A stretch of DNA of 64,000 bases from JBBWZH01 sp035544115 (lineage in GTDB: Bacteria; Actinomycetota; Actinomycetes; Mycobacteriales; CADCTP01), in the NCBI GenBank assembly GCA_963714145.1, contig OY970235.1, positions 5,208,001-5,272,000 on the forward strand, written 5' to 3'. Below are positions 7,915 through 15,429 of the stretch, in pieces. The notes below the pieces were generated by a model. It searched no databases, was not told the DNA's origin, and saw only the letters and a list, made by a program, of their open reading frames with translations. Positions within the stretch are counted from its first letter, which is position 1. Every line of letters begins with the position of its first letter. Position numbers and translations under genes: made by a program.

Positions 7915-9287
7915 GCCGCTGCGCCGGCCGGGTGCCACAGCGGGTGATCCGTCGCGTGCTCGGCCAGCTTCCGCACCGCCGGCAGCTGCGCGAACGCCGC
8001 CAGCTGCGCGCGGAACGCCCGCAGGTACTCCTCGCAGCGCGCTGATTTCAGGCCCGCGCCGAGGTCGAGCGCGCATTTGGTTGCCGCGCAGGCTTCATCG
8101 ACGTCACCGCCGCTGAGGTGACCCACCGCGAGCACCATCGTCACGAAGAAGTCGCTACGAGCCGAAGTGCCCGTAATGGCCTGCTGGGCGTAGGTGACGG
8201 CATCCCGCGACCGGCCAAGGTCCCGGTAGCAGTGCGCGAACTCCGCCGCCAGCTCGGCATCGTCCATGTACGTAGTCCAGTCGGGGCCATCGCCGGGTCG
8301 GCGCCGCTCGAACACGCGAACCGCCTCACTCAGCGTCCGCTGCGCACCAACCTCGTCCCCGCCCGCCGCCAGCGCACGTGCCTCCATCGCGTGGAAATGC
8401 GCGGTCAGCGTCGGTGTGGTCTGCCGGCCCGTGCCGACGTGCGCCGCCCGGGCCAGGTTGACCGCCTCCCGGTGCCGGCCAAGGAACGTCGCCTGGTGGC
8501 TCATCGCGTCAAGGATGCTGCCGGCCAGCAGCACGTCGTCCGCGGCTTGAGCGAGCCGCAGCGCCTGGATGAAATACCGCTGTGCCAAGCCGTGTGCGCC
8601 AGCGTCGTACGACATCCACGCGCCGAGGAGTGTTGCCTCCGACACCGCCGCGTGCAGCGACCGGCCGGTGGGCTCGCTGTACCGGCCGGCCAGCAGCGCG
8701 GTCGCATCGGTACGCAAGAACTCGATCAGTGACCGCCGAGCGTGGCCGCCGCCAAACCTGTTGTCCAGCTGCGCGAAGGCGTCCACAGTGGACTGAATCC
8801 TGTCCACATCGGACACACCGACGCGGACGCCGGCCGGCCGCTCAGTCAGCGGATCCGGGCCCGAGCGCACCAGCCAGCTCAGCGACGCGTCCGCCCATGC
8901 TGCCGTGACGGCCGGAGCCGAGACGATGACCTGCAATTCCTCATGTTCGGCCTGCCACAAGCGACCGAGGTTGCTCGCCGCCTGGTCGACATCGTCCGGG
9001 TAGCCGACGCCGAGATCCGCGGACGGCGTATCGGCGGCTGGCAGGCCGATGTCCGCGAGCGTGACGGTGCGGCCGAGCCGCGCGCCGAACACGTCCACCA
9101 GGAGTCGCGCCGTCTTCTCGCGCGGCCGGGTACCGGACAACCACCGGCTCACGGCCGTGTGATCACAACCGACCGGGCTGCCACGCCGGGCGGACAGCTC
9201 GCGAACCGAGCGCGCGAGCGCCTTGTGGGAGAGACCGGCCTCGGTCATCACGTCCGCCAGTCGATCGTTCGGCCGGGTGTCGGTCAC
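7911..9287 (-). CDS. HTH/TPR transcriptional regulator (XRE type)
   Basis: This 458-aa protein has an N-terminal Cro/C1-like HTH (about residues 5-75; NDRLADVMTEAGLSHKALARS then HTAVSRWLSGTRPREKT). Alpha-helical repeats of TPR type follow in the rest of the chain (for example ALRLAQAADDVLLAGSILDA and AVTYAQQAITG). Such HTH-TPR proteins are usually intracellular sensors that bind a peptide or ligand through the repeats. It is divergently transcribed from the similar 9476 gene across 188 bp with a good inverted repeat, and overlaps the kinase gene tail to tail. The ligand is unknown. Confidence 0.85.
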   Translation of the reverse strand: MTDTRPNDRLADVMTEAGLSHKALARSVRELSARRGSPVGCDHTAVSRWLSGTRPREKTARLLVDVFGARLGRTVTLADIGLPAADTPSADLGVGYPDDVDQAASNLGRLWQAEHEELQVIVSAPAVTAAWADASLSWLVRSGPDPLTERPAGVRVGVSDVDRIQSTVDAFAQLDNRFGGGHARRSLIEFLRTDATALLAGRYSEPTGRSLHAAVSEATLLGAWMSYDAGAHGLAQRYFIQALRLAQAADDVLLAGSILDAMSHQATFLGRHREAVNLARAAHVGTGRQTTPTLTAHFHAMEARALAAGGDEVGAQRTLSEAVRVFERRRPGDGPDWTTYMDDAELAAEFAHCYRDLGRSRDAVTYAQQAITGTSARSDFFVTMVLAVGHLSGGDVDEACAATKCALDLGAGLKSARCEEYLRAFRAQLAAFAQLPAVRKLAEHATDHPLWHPAGAAA

Positions 9288-9415
9288 TCCACCTCCTCGC
9301 TACCCGCCCAGGGGGCGCATCCGCGCGCGGCACCGCGCACATTTGCGTCCCCGTTGTGCGCCTGCCTCGCAACTGGTTTCGCCGGCAATCTGCTCACAAG
9401 ACGATCTCGGTGCAG

Positions 9416-9440
9416 CACGAATGATACAAGGCCATTCGTG
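9416..9440. promoter_or_regulatory. Inverted-repeat operator candidate
   Basis: CACGAATG and CATTCGTG form a perfect 8-bp inverted repeat with a 9-bp spacer containing ATACAAG, which could be a -10 element. It sits 36-60 bp upstream of the 9476 GTG and between two divergent HTH/TPR genes. It is a good candidate binding site for one of them. Confidence 0.6.
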
Positions 9441-9475
9441 GGCAATCGGGAATCCGGTGAAGGAGTAGACCGCCC

Positions 9476-10810
9476 GTGTCCGCGTCCCCCACGCCACCTC
9501 GCCTTCGCGAGTTGCGCATGGCTCAGGGCTGGACGCAGGAAGAGGTCGCCGAGCGCTTGGTCCAGCTGGCCTGGACGCGCTTCCACCAGCAGGCCGCGGT
9601 GAACGCCGACATGGTGGGCAAGTGGGAGCGCGGCACCAAGGGAATCAGCCTCCGCTACCGGAAGCTGCTCGCCGCCCTGTTCCGGGTGACCATCGACCAG
9701 CTCGGCCTGGACGGGCCCGCCGAGCACCCGGCCCACGATGACGAGTCGCTGGTGGCGATCCTCGACAACGCCGCCGAGCTGCTCAACCAGCTTGGCGGAG
9801 CCGCCCACGTCGTCCGCCCGCAGGTACTCGCCGCGCTCAGCGACGAGATGCTGAGCCGCCGCAGCCTGCTCGCCATCCTCGACCCGACCCCGCCGGCCAC
9901 CCGCTCAGCGCCAACCGACGCGACGCTCGCCGATCTCGAAGACCTCGCCGCGCAGTACGAAACCGCGTACCACACCGCCGCGCCGGCCGCGCTGCTGACG
10001 GCCGTTGCCGCGCAGCTGCGCATCACCACGGACGCTCTGCGCACCGAGCAGTCCGCCGGCGCCCGGCAGCGCTACCTCCGCAACCGCGCCCGGGTCGCCA
10101 TCCTCGCCGGCCGCCTGGCCGGAGACGACCTCGGCAACGTCATGACCGCCCGCGCCTACTTCGCCCAGGCCACCGACGATGCCCACCAGCTCGGCGACCA
10201 AGCCGTCGCCGCCATCGCCATCGGCTACACGGCCCAGCTGGCCATCCACGAACGCCAACCCGCCGCCGCCCTGGCCCACCTCCGCACCGCCGCCGCCCTG
10301 GCCGTCACCGACCCGACGATCACGTCCTGGCTGGCCGGCCTCGAAGCCACCGCGTACGCGGACGCTGGCAACCACCCCGCAGCCCGCGACGCCATCGATC
10401 GTGCCCAAGCCTTGCTGGCCAAGCCCACCGCCGCCCGGGCCTTCCTATGGTTCACCGACCGCGATCCCGCCCACTTAGCCGCCGTCGCGGGCCACGTTCA
10501 GCTGAAGGCCGGCGATGTCAACGCCGCCCACTTGCTTACAAGTGCGGCGAGCCACCTTGAGTCTCTCGGCCCACGGGCTTACCGACTCACTGTCCTCTGC
10601 CTAGTAGATGACGCCGAGGCCGCGCTACAGACTGGCGCTCTGAAGGAAGCAGTTCTGGCTGCGGGGCGGGCCGTCGAACTCCTCCGAAGCCGACCTTATG
10701 CGATCGGCGCCACTCGGCTACGAGCCTTTCGCGACACCTACGCCCAGCTGGCCAGTGACACGGTGGGCCTCCGCAGCATCGACGATCAACTCGCCCACTT
10801 CGCCGCGTAG
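9476..10810 (+). CDS. HTH/TPR transcriptional regulator (XRE type)
   Basis: This 444-aa protein has an N-terminal HTH (about residues 8-80; LRELRMAQGWTQEEVAERLV and MVGKWERGTKGISLRYRKLL). A helical-repeat C-terminal region follows (about residues 150-440; TPR-like ARAYFAQATDDAHQLGDQAV). GAAGGAG lies 8 nt before the GTG start. It is divergent from the related 7911 gene but not a recent duplicate, because sequence similarity between them is low. It probably senses a ligand and autoregulates through the 9416-9440 repeat. It is followed after 29 bp by the membrane-protein gene, which it may control. Confidence 0.85.
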   Translation: MSASPTPPRLRELRMAQGWTQEEVAERLVQLAWTRFHQQAAVNADMVGKWERGTKGISLRYRKLLAALFRVTIDQLGLDGPAEHPAHDDESLVAILDNAAELLNQLGGAAHVVRPQVLAALSDEMLSRRSLLAILDPTPPATRSAPTDATLADLEDLAAQYETAYHTAAPAALLTAVAAQLRITTDALRTEQSAGARQRYLRNRARVAILAGRLAGDDLGNVMTARAYFAQATDDAHQLGDQAVAAIAIGYTAQLAIHERQPAAALAHLRTAAALAVTDPTITSWLAGLEATAYADAGNHPAARDAIDRAQALLAKPTAARAFLWFTDRDPAHLAAVAGHVQLKAGDVNAAHLLTSAASHLESLGPRAYRLTVLCLVDDAEAALQTGALKEAVLAAGRAVELLRSRPYAIGATRLRAFRDTYAQLASDTVGLRSIDDQLAHFAA

Positions 10811-10839
10811 GAGCGAGTCACGATCCGGGTAGGATTGGC

Positions 10840-12255
10840 ATGCACAACCGGTGCCACACGGATCTTGAGGAGTCAGATATTTCAACCCAACAGGATCTGA
10901 CCGAAGCTGATTTTTCCTGCAAGCCGAAACCCTTACTTCGAATACCTCGGTGGCCGCGGAGAATGTCGGCAGCCCTCACCACATGGGTCGGCCGAGTCCT
11001 TAGCTACGTGGGCCACTGGATTGTCTTTGGATATTTCCGGGACCCGCGCGGAACCAATCTTGAGGCCCTACATGCTTCGGCTTCATGGCGCTATGGATTA
11101 TGGTCCACCTACGATCACGAAGCAACGAACCTTGACGCGAAAATACTTAAGGATCATCAGCGAACCTATCGCCGCTCATGCGTCGATGTGGCTAGGCGCG
11201 CGTGGAAGGAACAACTGGCAGTCAACCTACTATTCTTTCTTATTGCCCTCTCCGGTTCGATAGTCTACGTTCTCGCCGCCACCTCCTACTTCCTTCAACT
11301 CGTGGGTGGCCGTTCACTTCCATTCATTGCGCTGTTCGTTGTCGCACTTACTGGCAACGCATTGCTCGCCTACAGGCATTTGTTCGAACATGAGCCTTGG
11401 CTTGTCCTGCTCTTGCTATGCGGAGGCTGGAGCCTCCTTGCCGGTGGCGCGTTTTCCGCCCTTCATGGCCATGACGAGGCCCACCCTTCAGTAGCAACAA
11501 GAGCGCTGGGGGCTGCGGCCATAACCGCAGTCGTCGTCGCGGGTTTCAACCTCTTCGGCGCCTTGCTGGCCTGGCTCTCGTACGCCCTCGCCCGCTGGAC
11601 CGTCAGTAAGAGGAGATTTCGCCAGTACCCGCACAGCTATCTACTTGGCGAGCTCCAGGACATCTCTTTCGTACTGCTAGACGGCATCGGAGACCCACTT
11701 GACATTCACTTCCGACGCTGGTTGATATCGCGGCTGGATGCCTCCGCAATCATGTTGGAGACAGCATTGCCCAGAGCGCTTCGACTTCCCGACGCGACCC
11801 ACCAGGGAACAATGCTGTCTCGATATCGCGCCGCAGCAGCAGCTGTTCGTGAATGCCAACTCATGGTATCGATGCCGACGCCAGGAACCTCCGCCGATAT
11901 ACGTCGGGTAATTTATCGACTCTCGGTCTCAATCGCCTGCTCGGACTACGAGCTTCTCCCGACCGGCACGACGTCGGCTCCAGTGCAGCGCCGGCAACTG
12001 CTTGGCCGGTGGATTTCAACGGGACGGCATTTGGTATTGGCCGTCATTCCTGCCGTTCTGCTCACCGTTGTAGGACGTACCAACCTCGACCTCCCCGACT
12101 ACGCCGTTCCGACCATAGGTCTGTTCGCCTTCGTTTGGGCACTGGTAAACCTCCTCGCAGCCGTTGATCCGGCATTCTCTGACAAGCTTACGTCCGCGCT
12201 AGACCTCACTGCCGTGATCCGTGGAGGGAACCCTCCTCCTTCGGGTCCTGACTGA
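10840..12255 (+). CDS. Uncharacterised six-TM membrane protein, atypical composition
   Basis: This 471-aa protein has a hydrophilic N-terminus (about 125 aa). Four hydrophobic helices follow (about residues 130-153, 160-178, 186-205 and 218-245), then a soluble region of about 150 aa and two C-terminal helices (about 402-422 and 428-450). I do not recognise a family. Base composition is visibly lower in GC than all neighbours. A/T-ending codons are frequent, including TTA Leu codons at 10933 and 11098 that are rare in such genomes. This suggests recent acquisition. It is co-oriented with the upstream regulator. An effector, transporter or sensor role cannot be distinguished. Confidence 0.75.
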   Translation: MHNRCHTDLEESDISTQQDLTEADFSCKPKPLLRIPRWPRRMSAALTTWVGRVLSYVGHWIVFGYFRDPRGTNLEALHASASWRYGLWSTYDHEATNLDAKILKDHQRTYRRSCVDVARRAWKEQLAVNLLFFLIALSGSIVYVLAATSYFLQLVGGRSLPFIALFVVALTGNALLAYRHLFEHEPWLVLLLLCGGWSLLAGGAFSALHGHDEAHPSVATRALGAAAITAVVVAGFNLFGALLAWLSYALARWTVSKRRFRQYPHSYLLGELQDISFVLLDGIGDPLDIHFRRWLISRLDASAIMLETALPRALRLPDATHQGTMLSRYRAAAAAVRECQLMVSMPTPGTSADIRRVIYRLSVSIACSDYELLPTGTTSAPVQRRQLLGRWISTGRHLVLAVIPAVLLTVVGRTNLDLPDYAVPTIGLFAFVWALVNLLAAVDPAFSDKLTSALDLTAVIRGGNPPPSGPD

Positions 12256-12642
12256 CGGGGACCTCACCGGGGCCATCACCGGCCCCCCTCAGCATAGAGT
12301 TTCTCTTCTTGGTCGAGTGCCGGCCCTGCGGGCCGGCCCGCCCGGCCGGTCGCGGCCGCTGCGCGCGGCGCTGCCGCGCCGTGCTCGGACCGCACCAGCC
12401 GGCGGACAGGACCCCGGGCCAGGCAGACCAGAGCGAGCCGTCCCCGAGCTGGCGTTGCCGGGCGCCGGAGGCGGCGTCCTTCTCGCCCGAGAGTGGTTCC
12501 AGTCGGACGGAGGCTTGTCAAGGCGGGAAAGCGTGCCTCGACAAGCCTTCGCCCGACCGAAGATCCGCAGTGGCGAGTACGACGCCGCGGAGTGACGCCG
12601 CTCCAAGACGTGACCCGCGCCCGGCTCGCTTGGAGGACGACG
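12256..12642. other. Gene-free stretch inside the element
   Basis: About 387 bp follow the membrane-protein gene. Apart from a GGGGCC-GGCCCC hairpin right after the stop, I see no gene. The overlapping ORFs on both strands are Arg/Pro-rich shadows. Confidence 0.4.
12269..12286 (+). terminator. Hairpin after membrane-protein gene
   Basis: GGGGCC and GGCCCC form a 6-bp stem around ATCACC, 14 bp past the TGA at 12253-12255, followed by a C-rich tail. No U-tract is present, which is usual for high-GC actinobacteria. Confidence 0.45.
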
Positions 12643-12966
12643 ATGAGCACCAGGACCAGGACCGCTCGGCAGTGTGAGGGGCAGTTGTGGCTGACGTTCG
12701 AGTGGCCGAAGCCGACTGACCGGGTGCCGGTCCGCTGTATGGGTTGTTCGTGGCGGGGGCGCCGGGTCCGGCGGGGTGCGACGGTCCGGCCGTGTCCGCG
12801 ATGCGCCGGGCAGGTCCGGCCGGGTGCGCGGCGCGGCCAGGGATCACGCGCGGTCGGTGGGCGGGTGCCTGACGGTGTGCGTGTCCTGCCGGGCAGGGCG
12901 GCCGGTCAGCTGGCGTCGCCGCGAGATGACCAGGCGTCGGCGGCGACGCGGATCAGCACGAGGTAA
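12643..12966 (+). CDS. Small zinc-ribbon-like protein
   Basis: This 107-aa basic protein has two CxxC knuckles, RCMGCSWRG and RPCPRCAG, spaced 15 residues apart, which looks like a zinc ribbon. GGAGG at 12632-12636 lies 6 nt before the ATG and supports this start over the longer upstream frame. The C-terminal 40 residues have lower quality and overlap the antisense 12906 gene by about 60 bp. Small element-borne zinc ribbons of this type are common in actinomycete integrative elements, but their function is unknown. Confidence 0.5.
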   Translation: MSTRTRTARQCEGQLWLTFEWPKPTDRVPVRCMGCSWRGRRVRRGATVRPCPRCAGQVRPGARRGQGSRAVGGRVPDGVRVLPGRAAGQLASPRDDQASAATRISTR

Positions 12967-13187
12967 GGGTCGCGCTCGTCATCGCCGCGGCGCAGCTGCG
13001 CGGCAGCGAGCCGCAGCTGCGCGGCTACCACTGCCGGCGCGGGCCGGGTTCCGGTGACCGCGCGGAGCCAGGCCAGGGCTGCGGCGTGCGCGTGTATCAC
13101 CTCGACCGCTCGGTCAGCCGCCTGGTCGGGTGTGCCGCACAGGGCCTCGATCAGGGCGTGCGCCCGGGCGTGGTCGCTGCTGGCCAT
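12906..13187 (-). CDS. Small helical hypothetical protein
   Basis: This 93-aa Ala-rich, probably all-helical protein starts ASSDHARAHALIEALCG. Codon third positions are strongly GC-biased on this strand, which argues for a real gene. I prefer the ATG at 13187 (GGGGA 8 nt upstream) over GTG 13202. It lies in the element downstream of the HTH operon and on the same strand. Its tail overlaps the 3' end of the zinc-ribbon gene. No motif is recognised. Confidence 0.5.
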   Translation of the reverse strand: MASSDHARAHALIEALCGTPDQAADRAVEVIHAHAAALAWLRAVTGTRPAPAVVAAQLRLAAAQLRRGDDERDPYLVLIRVAADAWSSRGDAS

Positions 13188-13400
13188 TCGCGTGGTCCCC
13201 ACGGATCGGAGCGTCAGGAGTTCGGTAGCGGAACGGGGCCTCCGGGTGATCGACCAGCCGCCGCGTCACCCAGGGGCGGAGGATGACGCGGCGGCCGGAG
13301 ACGTTCGGGCCGGGTGGCCCGGGTAGCGGGTCAGGTGTCCAGGGGCTGACCTCGGTCGTCGTAGCCGGACAGCCCCCATCAGCGCGGCGTGGAACACGGC

Positions 13401-13520
13401 CTACTCCTCGTCGTCCAGGCCCGGGCCGCGTAGGTCGTCCAGTGAGGTGATCGGTTCAGGCTTGCCGGCCGTTGCCGACGCGGCTACGCCGGTAGTCGGG
13501 TCACTGTCGCGTGTGGACAT
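13401..13520 (-). CDS. 39-aa acidic peptide ORF
   Basis: The minus strand encodes MSTRDSDPTTG followed by an Ala/Gly/Pro middle and an acidic end, ITSLDDLRGPGLDDEE, then TAG. A good GGAGGGG site lies 8 nt before the ATG. It follows the XRE gene (13539) by 18 bp on the same strand, so it is the last gene of a four-gene run starting at 14853. The size and position are those of precursor or signal peptides and toxin/antidote partners that accompany HTH genes. No Cys-rich core or modification enzyme is present, so no function is assigned. Confidence 0.5.
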   Translation of the reverse strand: MSTRDSDPTTGVAASATAGKPEPITSLDDLRGPGLDDEE

Positions 13521-13538
13521 TTGTCGATCCCCTCCGTG

Positions 13539-13892
13539 TCAGGCGGTTCGCTGCGCCGACAGCCCATCCACGGCGCCGGCCTGCTCATCTGGCATCAGCT
13601 GGTCGACGCGCACGCCCAGCGCCCAGGCCAGCGCACGCAGCCGGACCACGTCCACACCGTGCGCCCCGCGCTCGATCGAACTCACGAAGTTGCGCGACAT
13701 CCCCGCCTGACGGGCGAGCTGCTCCTGCGACAACTCCCGGTCGATCCGGGTCAGCTTGACCCGCTTACCCATCGCCCGCAGGAACACCCGATTCTGCTCG
13801 GGCGAGAATGGCCCCAGCCCGGTACCCGCCACCGCCCCACCCACGACCGACACCGCCCGGACCGACCGCATCTCCTGCCCGGACCCGGTCAT
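13539..13892 (-). CDS. XRE-family HTH regulator
   Basis: This 117-aa protein has a standard Cro/C1 HTH at about residues 45-105 (LTRIDRELSQEQLARQAGMS then NFVSSIERGAHGVDVVRLRA). The first 40 residues are poorly structured, so an internal start is possible. Its ATG overlaps the stop of the upstream HTH gene (ATGA), so the two are translationally coupled. It probably binds DNA near its own operon. Confidence 0.8.
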   Translation of the reverse strand: MTGSGQEMRSVRAVSVVGGAVAGTGLGPFSPEQNRVFLRAMGKRVKLTRIDRELSQEQLARQAGMSRNFVSSIERGAHGVDVVRLRALAWALGVRVDQLMPDEQAGAVDGLSAQRTA

Positions 13893-14347
13893 CGCGTCGT
13901 CTCCGACCGCTCCGACACAAGCGAGTCAACCGGCACCCGCAACGCCGCCGCCAACCGCCGCACCATCCGCACCGACGGGCGAGGCTTCCCCCGCTCCACA
14001 CCGCCCACCCACTCCGGATGCTTCCCCACCGCCGCAGCCAACTCCTCCTGCGACCAACCACGTGCCACCCGCGCGTCCTGAACCCGCCGACCGACCAGCC
14101 GGTCGTACTCCTCATCACTGAGAGCCACCCGCGGGACCTTCAGCCGCCGCTCCTCCGCCACGTCATCCAGCCACCCCACCAACGCGCACAGGTCCAGCCG
14201 ACGCACCGCCACGTAGTCGCTATCGGACTCCATCTCCCACACCAGCCGCGACAGACACTCCACCCCCTCCCGATCCAGACCCACCGGCCCATAGAACGCC
14301 AGCAGATCCCGCACCTCCTGGTCCTCGACACTCCTCAGCAACCTCAC
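13889..14347 (-). CDS. HTH regulator with N-terminal helical domain
   Basis: This 152-aa protein has an N-terminal helical region (residues 1-75; RSVEDQEVRDLLAFYGPVGL), perhaps for dimerisation or sensing. A C-terminal XRE-type HTH follows (residues 85-150; RRVQDARVARGWSQEELAAA and EWVGGVERGKPRPSVRMV). The GTG at 14347 overlaps the stop of the preceding gene (GTGA). I chose it over the longer frame because it fits the coupled operon. With the 13539 gene it forms a tandem of two HTH proteins. Confidence 0.75.
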   Translation of the reverse strand: MRLLRSVEDQEVRDLLAFYGPVGLDREGVECLSRLVWEMESDSDYVAVRRLDLCALVGWLDDVAEERRLKVPRVALSDEEYDRLVGRRVQDARVARGWSQEELAAAVGKHPEWVGGVERGKPRPSVRMVRRLAAALRVPVDSLVSERSETTR

Positions 14348-14853
14348 GACGACGCACCCCGCTCCGGCGCCATCGGTGACACGAGCAGCGCTGTGTAGAC
14401 CTGGCTCGTCGTCACGTCCGTTCCGCACACCGCTGCGAGCAGCGCGTAGGCGAACTCGTCGCCGGACCCCGCGCCCAACCACCGCGCAGCCGCGTCCACC
14501 ACGGCTACCCGTTGCACCGCAGACAGTCGCGACTCGCGACCGGCCAGTACGGCGACCGCCGCCAGCCGCTGCGACGCGCTTACGCCGGCGAACTCGCGAG
14601 CGGCACAGCTCAGCGCACCAAGCTCACCCAACGCCGCAGCGCCGGCCTCCAGCGTCCGGGACAGCACCGCGCTGTTCGGCCCGAGTGCCCGGGACCTGTC
14701 ATCCAGCAGATGCGCCAGCGTGTGCGCCCGGGACACTGGCAGCCGCAACACCAGCTCCGGGGCCGCTGAGTCGGCGCCTGCCGACTCGATCACCTCGCCG
14801 CCGTCCAGCACGACCCGGAAGGGCCGCGGAGCGCGCTCGGTAGGGTCCTTCAT
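14344..14853 (-). CDS. Hypothetical helical protein, first gene of HTH operon
   Basis: This 169-aa protein starts MKDPTERAPRPFRVVLDGGE. It has a short beta-like N-terminus and then a long Ala/Leu-rich helical region; two Cys (SCAAREF and AVCGTDV) are not arranged as a metal site. No family is recognised. GGAGCC sits close to the ATG. It leads a minus-strand run of four coupled or closely spaced genes ending with the 39-aa peptide ORF, just inside the attR end. Confidence 0.6.
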   Translation of the reverse strand: MKDPTERAPRPFRVVLDGGEVIESAGADSAAPELVLRLPVSRAHTLAHLLDDRSRALGPNSAVLSRTLEAGAAALGELGALSCAAREFAGVSASQRLAAVAVLAGRESRLSAVQRVAVVDAAARWLGAGSGDEFAYALLAAVCGTDVTTSQVYTALLVSPMAPERGASS

Positions 14854-15040
14854 TAGGCTCCGCCTCTCGTAGACAGGGGTGGGGCCCAGGCCCCGGCCGG
14901 TGTTCCAGCACCGACCGGGGCCGTCCAGATTGCTCGTGTCAGCCGCTATTCGATCGCGGCCGGCACGTCGGCAGAAGGTCCCGAACTAGTCTCCACAGCC
15001 AGGAACTCGCCGGTCACACACCAGTCCCGGCAGGGCCGAT

Positions 15041-15063
15041 CTGACAGCAGAAGTTGACAGCAG
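15041..15063 (+). promoter_or_regulatory. Paired putative integrase arm sites, right end
   Basis: CTGACAGCAG (15041) and TTGACAGCAG (15054) repeat with the same 13-bp offset and orientation as the pair at 6351-6373. They lie 84 bp inside attR. TTGACAGCAG is identical at the two ends of the element. Confidence 0.55.
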
Positions 15064-15146
15064 CCGCTGCTGACACGAGGCCGACACGGACATGACGTCT
15101 GACCTGCGCGAATAGACGAGTCCAGACGGCCGGAGCCCCCTGCCGG

Positions 15147-15206
15147 GACTTAGGATCTGGTGCCTTCGGGCATGGGGGTTCGAGTCCCCCCTCCCGCACG
15201 GACTTG
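15147..15206 (+). repeat. attR: 60-bp copy of tRNA-Leu 3' part
   Basis: It is identical to 6013-6072. The 5' half of the tRNA is absent (CCGG precedes it instead of the D arm and 5' anticodon stem), so this is an att scar, not a second tRNA gene. It marks the right boundary of the integrated element. Confidence 0.93.
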
Positions 15207-15207
15207 G

Positions 15208-15336
15208 GCTGACCATGCTCGCGGAGGACGCTCGCCGGGGCGTCCGTCATGCTGGCCGCGGGGGCCGAGCCCCCGCGGACCCCACGGTGCGGACGCCGCC
15301 AGCCCGCATCATGGTGCGTCACCGACACGAGCTCGG
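15208..15336. repeat. Dispersed palindromic repeat after attR
   Basis: This copy of the dispersed repeat (GGGGGCCGAGCCCCC core at 15259-15273) is nearly identical to the one after the tRNA at 6074-6204, with scattered single-base differences. Similarity between the two flanks extends to a GACACGAGCTCGG end. Confidence 0.8.
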
Positions 15337-15429
15337 AGACACCCGCTCGCGCGGAACGCTCGCTGGGGCACTCGTCATGCTGTGGCTCTGCGGATCGGTT
15401 CGGGCGGGAACGGCGAACGGGGGGCGAGG

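Larger units (their letters stand above)
6014..15206. mobile_element. Degenerate integrated element in tRNA-Leu (about 9.1 kb)
   Basis: Boundaries are the 60-bp att duplications at 6013-6072 and 15147-15206. The integrase remnant lies beside the tRNA-proximal end, as in actinomycete integrative elements. Two pairs of a TGACAGCA repeat with equal 13-bp spacing lie just inside the two ends. The cargo is a kinase-like protein, two HTH/TPR regulators, a low-GC membrane protein, small zinc-ribbon and HTH genes and a short peptide. No replication initiator, FtsK/TraB translocase or excisionase is visible. With the integrase broken, the element is probably fixed in place. Confidence 0.88.

Noticed and set aside
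12309..12677. ORFs in the gap after the element's membrane protein
   Set aside because: Several overlapping frames on both strands are all Arg/Ala/Pro-rich with no ribosome site or motif.
13203..13400. Further small ORF after the 39-aa peptide (GTG near 13397)
   Set aside because: A 43-codon frame exists but has no ribosome site and random Arg/Pro composition.
15147..15206. Possible second tRNA-Leu gene
   Set aside because: Only the 3' half of the tRNA is present; the acceptor 5' strand, D arm and 5' anticodon stem are missing. It is an attachment-site copy.
15160..15429. Upstream extension of the Nudix-like protein
   Set aside because: It would translate the att scar and the dispersed repeat; composition there is Arg/Pro-rich noise. 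GTG 15430 is a better start.
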